From: Alphaproteobacteria bacterium
GTDB lineage: Bacteria > Pseudomonadota > Alphaproteobacteria > Rhizobiales > Xanthobacteraceae
Direction of reading: 5' to 3'
Length of the DNA stretch: 9,333 bases
Assembly (NCBI GenBank): GCA_005883115.1
Contig: VAZQ01000400.1
Span: 1 to 9,333 of the forward strand
The notes under the pieces were generated by a model. That model was not told where the DNA came from. It was given only the letters and a program-made list of their open reading frames with translations, and did no database searches. This document shows, one piece after another, positions 6,445 through 9,333 of the stretch (within the stretch, counting starts at the first letter, position 1; each line of letters starts with the position of its first letter). The translations under genes and the position numbers were made by a program.

Positions 6445-7161
6445 TCAATCCAACGCTGCTATTGCCAGGACGCGGTTTTCAAGCCAGCACTGCGCCGGCC
6501 GGCTGCGGAGGCTTGCGTCCATTTCCTCTGCCGTCCGGTAATAGCCATCGATCGAGACCAGCTCGGCCTCGTTCCTGCTGCAAAAAATTCGCGCTCGCGG
6601 GTTGCCCATCGACCCGGCCATGGCTCGCCCGCGCAGCGTGCCGTAGATGTGAATCGATCCGCCCGCAACTACTTCGGCTCCCGAGGCGACCGAGCCGAGC
6701 ACGGTGATGTCACCGTTGGGGAAAATGATGGATTGTCCTGAGCGGACCGGGTTTTCGATCAACAACGAGCTTGGCTCCTGTCGCCGGGGTGTCCGCGCCG
6801 CGCCTTTCTCGGAAAACGACCCCGGCGCCTCGCTTCCCGTCGCGCGTCCCCGCTTGAGTACTGGCGGCAGCGAAGGGCCGAGCCGATCGTCCTCGGTGCC
6901 CTCGAGAGCCATGACGCGAATGCCGCGCTCGTCCAATTCCTTGATCAGTTCGCCGATCTGCGATTCGTTTAGCGAAACCGCCGCGAGATCGAGGATGATC
7001 GGTCGGCCGACGAAGAACGCGGGTGAAGTCCTGCGGCGCTTATCGATCTCCGTCAGCCAGTCAGTGATCGGGGTGGTCGGGGTGAGCACGAAGGTCATTA
7101 GCGAGCGGCCATGCAGGCGCATCGCTCCTTGCGGACGAACGGCAATCGCGTTGGTCACCAC
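6445..7161 (-). CDS. minC: Septum site-determining protein MinC, FtsZ inhibitor
   Basis: 238 residues. The N-terminal domain (about 15-90: MRLHGRSLMTFVLTP, AFFVGRPIILDLAAV) is the FtsZ-antagonising part. A variable, basic linker follows (about 95-132). The C-terminal beta-helix domain (about 134-238) carries the conserved RSGQSI, FPNGDITVLGSVASGAEVVA, GGSIHIYGTLRGRAMAG, ARIFC and AELVSIDGYY, which bind MinD and FtsZ. With MinD it blocks Z-ring assembly away from midcell. The gene opens with two consecutive GTG codons (7161 and 7158). A GGAG sits only three bases before the first but six before the second, so initiation at 7158 is slightly more likely. It is the first gene of minCDE. A putative promoter and CtrA box lie 50-100 bases upstream, on the side facing the divergent molybdoenzyme gene. 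Confidence 0.95.
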   Translation of the reverse strand: MVTNAIAVRPQGAMRLHGRSLMTFVLTPTTPITDWLTEIDKRRRTSPAFFVGRPIILDLAAVSLNESQIGELIKELDERGIRVMALEGTEDDRLGPSLPPVLKRGRATGSEAPGSFSEKGAARTPRRQEPSSLLIENPVRSGQSIIFPNGDITVLGSVASGAEVVAGGSIHIYGTLRGRAMAGSMGNPRARIFCSRNEAELVSIDGYYRTAEEMDASLRSRPAQCWLENRVLAIAALD

Positions 7162-7210
7162 GATCTCCGAGGATTTTGCCGGCAGACAATCCGATTAGCG
7201 CGCTCCGTGG

Positions 7211-7226
7211 TTAACGACGGCTTAAC
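7211..7226. promoter_or_regulatory. Full CtrA-type box TTAA-N7-TTAAC upstream of minCDE
   Basis: TTAA (7211-7214), seven bases, then TTAAC (7222-7226) matches the full CtrA consensus TTAA-N7-TTAAC exactly. CtrA is the master cell-cycle response regulator of Alphaproteobacteria. The box lies 50 bases before the minC start and just downstream of the best -10 candidate for minC, a position expected to repress. From general knowledge, CtrA has been reported to repress the Min system in Sinorhizobium meliloti. The motif is seen; binding is inferred. Confidence 0.6.
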
Positions 7227-7234
7227 GGGGAGGC

Positions 7235-7262
7235 ATTTTAATCGGGGTACTTGGTATCCCAA
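7235..7262 (-). promoter_or_regulatory. Putative sigma-70-type promoter of minCDE
   Basis: On the minus strand TTGGGA (7262-7257) and TAAAAT (7240-7235) stand 16 bases apart, matching TTGACA at 4 of 6 positions and TATAAT at 5 of 6. A start site near 7228 would give a leader of about 70 bases to minC and would put the CtrA box at roughly +2 to +17. The -35 overlaps a short inverted repeat, CTTGG-GATA-CCAAG (7263-7250). Alphaproteobacterial promoters diverge from the E. coli consensus, so this is a candidate only. Confidence 0.4.
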
Positions 7263-7428
7263 GCTCGCGAATAGGCGAATACTGTTCGCGGCGTGGTCTC
7301 CGGCACAAACGCTCATGATCGCTGAATCCATCGGCGGAGCCTGCCGATATTCCGGTCGACTTCGGCCCACCGTGTTCGGCGTCAATCGGCCTTGCCATTA
7401 TTGTCCCATGCGGTACTAGAGGCGAGCG

Positions 7429-9333
7429 ATGCGGATTTCTCGACGCAAGTTCGTGAAGTGGATTACGGCGAGCGGTATCGCCCTCAGCTTGTCGCGTTTG
7501 GCGTTAGCTGAGGAATCTGAATTCGTAGCGCGCGAGACGCTGCCTGGGAGACAACGCTGGAACCCCGCTGCAACCGGCGCTGGTCGCATCGACGGTGTTG
7601 CCAAGGTCACGGGGGCCAAGCTGTATGCGGCCGATTTTCGCGCGGCCGATATGCCCGGCTGGCCCGCGAAAACATCGCATGCCATGCTCATCCGAGCAGC
7701 GGACGCGACGCACGTTTACAATGGCCTCGACCTTTCGCGCCTGAGCGGTGCGTTGAAGCCTGCCGTGGTGGTTACCGCCGCCGATCTCGCGCGAACCGGC
7801 ATGCGCGTTCCCGAATTCTATGCCGGCGAGCTCCTTTGCCCGGTTGGCAAGACGCCGCTTTATCTTGGTCAGCCGGTGGCGCTGCTCATCTTCGAGGATT
7901 TCGACGCCTTCGATCAGGCGCGTCTCGCGCTGCGCGACGCATCTGTCGTGAAATTCGGCGCGGAAACCGGCCCGGTCAAAATGCCCAACTACGGCCAGTT
8001 TCGTTTCACGCGCGTTGGTGGCCCGATCCCCGATGCACCCGACGTCTACTCGCCGGTCAAGAACGGATGGGTCAGTCCGGGGCGTTTCGAGGACACGGAG
8101 CGCCCGATATGGGCGCGTCTCCCGATCCCGACCGGGCAAGCCTATGCCGAAGCCGCGACCTATGGCGAAAAGCGGAACTCGCCGCCAACAATCCGGCGCT
8201 CTTGGTGCTCGAGCGCGAATTCGAGACGCAGTCAGTCGATCCAATGTTTCTCGAGCCGGAAAGCGGCCTTGCCTGGTATGACGCACGTCGCAAGGATCTT
8301 GAGCTCGTTGTCGGCGTGCAGTCGCCTTACGAGGCCGCGGAGTCGGTCGCGTATTTGCTTGGCAACGCCCAGGAGGCGTTCAAGCCTGCGCACATCAACA
8401 CCAATTTCGCCTATTGTGGCGGCGGTTTCGGCGGCCGCGACCACACGCCGTTCCCACTTTATGTGGCGTTGGCGGCGATATTCTGCCCCAACCGTCCGGT
8501 GCGGCTCGCCAACAATCGCTTCGAGCAGTTTCAATCGGGAATCAAGCGGCACGCCTTCAAGATCCGTACGTGGATCGGGGTCGATCGGGCGACTGGCAAA
8601 ATGTTCGCCTTCGCTGCCGACCATGTGTTGGATGGCGGCGGCCTCGCCAATTATTCGGCCACTGTGGCGAGCGTCGGCGCCAACGCCGCGCTTGGCATTT
8701 ACTACGTCCCGAAAGTCGATGTGACGACGTATGCGTTCCACTCGCGCGGCGTGACCGCGGGCTCGATGCGCTGTTACGGAACCGTGCAGACAATGACCGC
8801 GCTCGAAGTGCTAGTCGATGAGATCTGTACGGCGCTGCCGCTTGATCCGATCGAGTTCCGGCGCCGCAACGCGCTCGCGACCGGCGGCCGGACGATGGCG
8901 GGAAACCCCTACATCGTGTCGGTCCGCACTCCGGAGATCCTGGACAAGTTGGAACAGCATCCGATCCAGAAGGCGCGCGGACAGCAGGCGGGATTTCTCG
9001 TCGGTACCGGCATCGCTTGCGCGACCAAGGACTACGGCACCGGAGGCGACGGTACGCTGGCATCCGTCGAACTCACGCCCGACGGCCGGATCACCATCCA
9101 TTGTGACTACGTCGAGATGGGCACCGGCATTGGAACAGCGGTAGCCAATCGGGTCGCAGCGCACCTTGGTAGCGTTGCTGACGAAATCGCGCTCGCGCAG
9201 GTGGACACATTCGGTCCGCTGGCGCTGGTGACCTCCGGCGACTCCTACACCATGAAGCAGAAGACGCAGGGCGCGGCGGCGCGCAATCCACGCTGGGTGC
9301 CTGCGATCAGTACAGCCAGCACTGCCTCGATCG
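7429..9333 (+). pseudogene. Tat-exported xanthine dehydrogenase-family molybdopterin-binding subunit, frameshifted, 3' end beyond window
   Basis: The ATG at 7429 has an AGAGG six bases upstream. The protein opens with a twin-arginine signal, SRRKFVK (4-10), a hydrophobic stretch and LALA-27, so the enzyme would be exported folded. Residues about 50-170 resemble the hammerhead domain of aldehyde oxidase/xanthine dehydrogenases (GRIDGVAKVTGAKLYAADF; LYLGQPVALLIFEDFDAFDQA). Near 8170 the homology leaves the first frame after ATYGEK and resumes in another frame with AELAANNPALL; one missing base explains this. From there the frame is open to the window end and carries the cofactor motifs YCGGGFGGRD and AGSMRCYG, then DYVEMGTGIGTAVANRV and VTSGDSYTMKQKTQ. 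About 635 codons are visible. The catalytic glutamate of this family would lie beyond the edge. The closest types are periplasmic IorB/nicotinate dehydrogenase-like hydroxylases; substrate unknown. The lesion could be a real pseudogene or a sequencing error. Confidence 0.85.
8164..8175 (+). other. Probable one-base deletion (frameshift site) in the molybdoenzyme gene
   Basis: The sequence GGCGAAAAGCGG sits at the change of frame. Upstream, codons begin at positions of the 7429 frame (tat ggc gaa aag); downstream, family-like sequence is read with codons gcg gaa ctc starting at 8172. Adding a single base in the GAAAAGC tract restores one continuous frame reading TYGEKAEL. The short A-run makes a base-calling error plausible. 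Confidence 0.75.

Noticed and set aside
5888..6541. 217-codon plus-strand ORF opposite minD and the end of minC
   Set aside because: It is antisense to highly conserved MinD motifs and has a Ser/Arg-rich composition typical of antisense frames in GC-rich DNA.
7330..7348. Small inverted repeat ATCGGC/GCCGAT in the divergent intergenic region
   Set aside because: A 6-bp stem of this composition is common by chance in GC-rich DNA, and no T-run or motif accompanies it.
7392..7419. TTGCCA-N16-TACTAG as a promoter for the molybdoenzyme gene
   Set aside because: The -10 match is poor and the implied start site would fall at or after the ribosome-binding site, leaving no usable leader.
1..9333. CRISPR arrays, tRNA/rRNA genes, insertion sequences, attachment sites
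   Set aside because: No regularly spaced repeats, cloverleaf-like segments, transposase motifs or terminal inverted repeats were seen.

Overview
The window looks like chromosome of an alphaproteobacterium, most likely a Hyphomicrobiales (Rhizobiales) member near the Bradyrhizobium/Xanthobacteraceae group. The reasons are the GC-rich coding sequence, a minCDE operon with rhizobial-type MinD (GAERRVVFDF, C-terminal KLFGRRAA), a full CtrA-type box beside minC, and the style of the neighbouring transport and molybdoenzyme genes. This placement is inference from gene content. No 16S or other marker is present.

Layout. Positions 1-2532 (+) hold two tandem paralogous DHA2-type major facilitator exporters; the first is cut by the left window edge. 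A convergent intergenic stretch with a strong hairpin (2608-2643) separates them from a minus-strand block. That block reads, from high to low coordinates: minC-minD-minE (7161 to 5339), two tandem secreted S1 serine proteases with overlapping stop and start (5223 to 3617), and an orphan NMT1/SsuA-like solute-binding protein without a signal peptide (3533 to 2688). Diverging from minC across a 267-base intergenic region is a Tat-exported xanthine dehydrogenase-family molybdopterin subunit (7429 to beyond 9333). Its reading frame is broken near 8170 and the window ends before the gene does.

How the genes work together. MinC, MinD and MinE form the septum-placement oscillator and are clearly one operon (3-base gap, then a 4-base ATGA overlap). 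The protease pair is a second translationally coupled unit. In both proteases the signal-peptidase site lies directly before the (I/M)VGG amino terminus, so they appear to need no zymogen cleavage. The MFS pair, the binding protein and the molybdoenzyme have no obvious functional link to the Min genes.

The points most worth checking are the CtrA box (TTAA-N7-TTAAC, 7211-7226) placed just downstream of a plausible minC -10 element, the zymogen-less protease pair, and the frameshift in the molybdoenzyme. I found no RNA gene, insertion sequence, CRISPR array or clear new multi-gene system. No gene-free stretch exceeds 300 bases.
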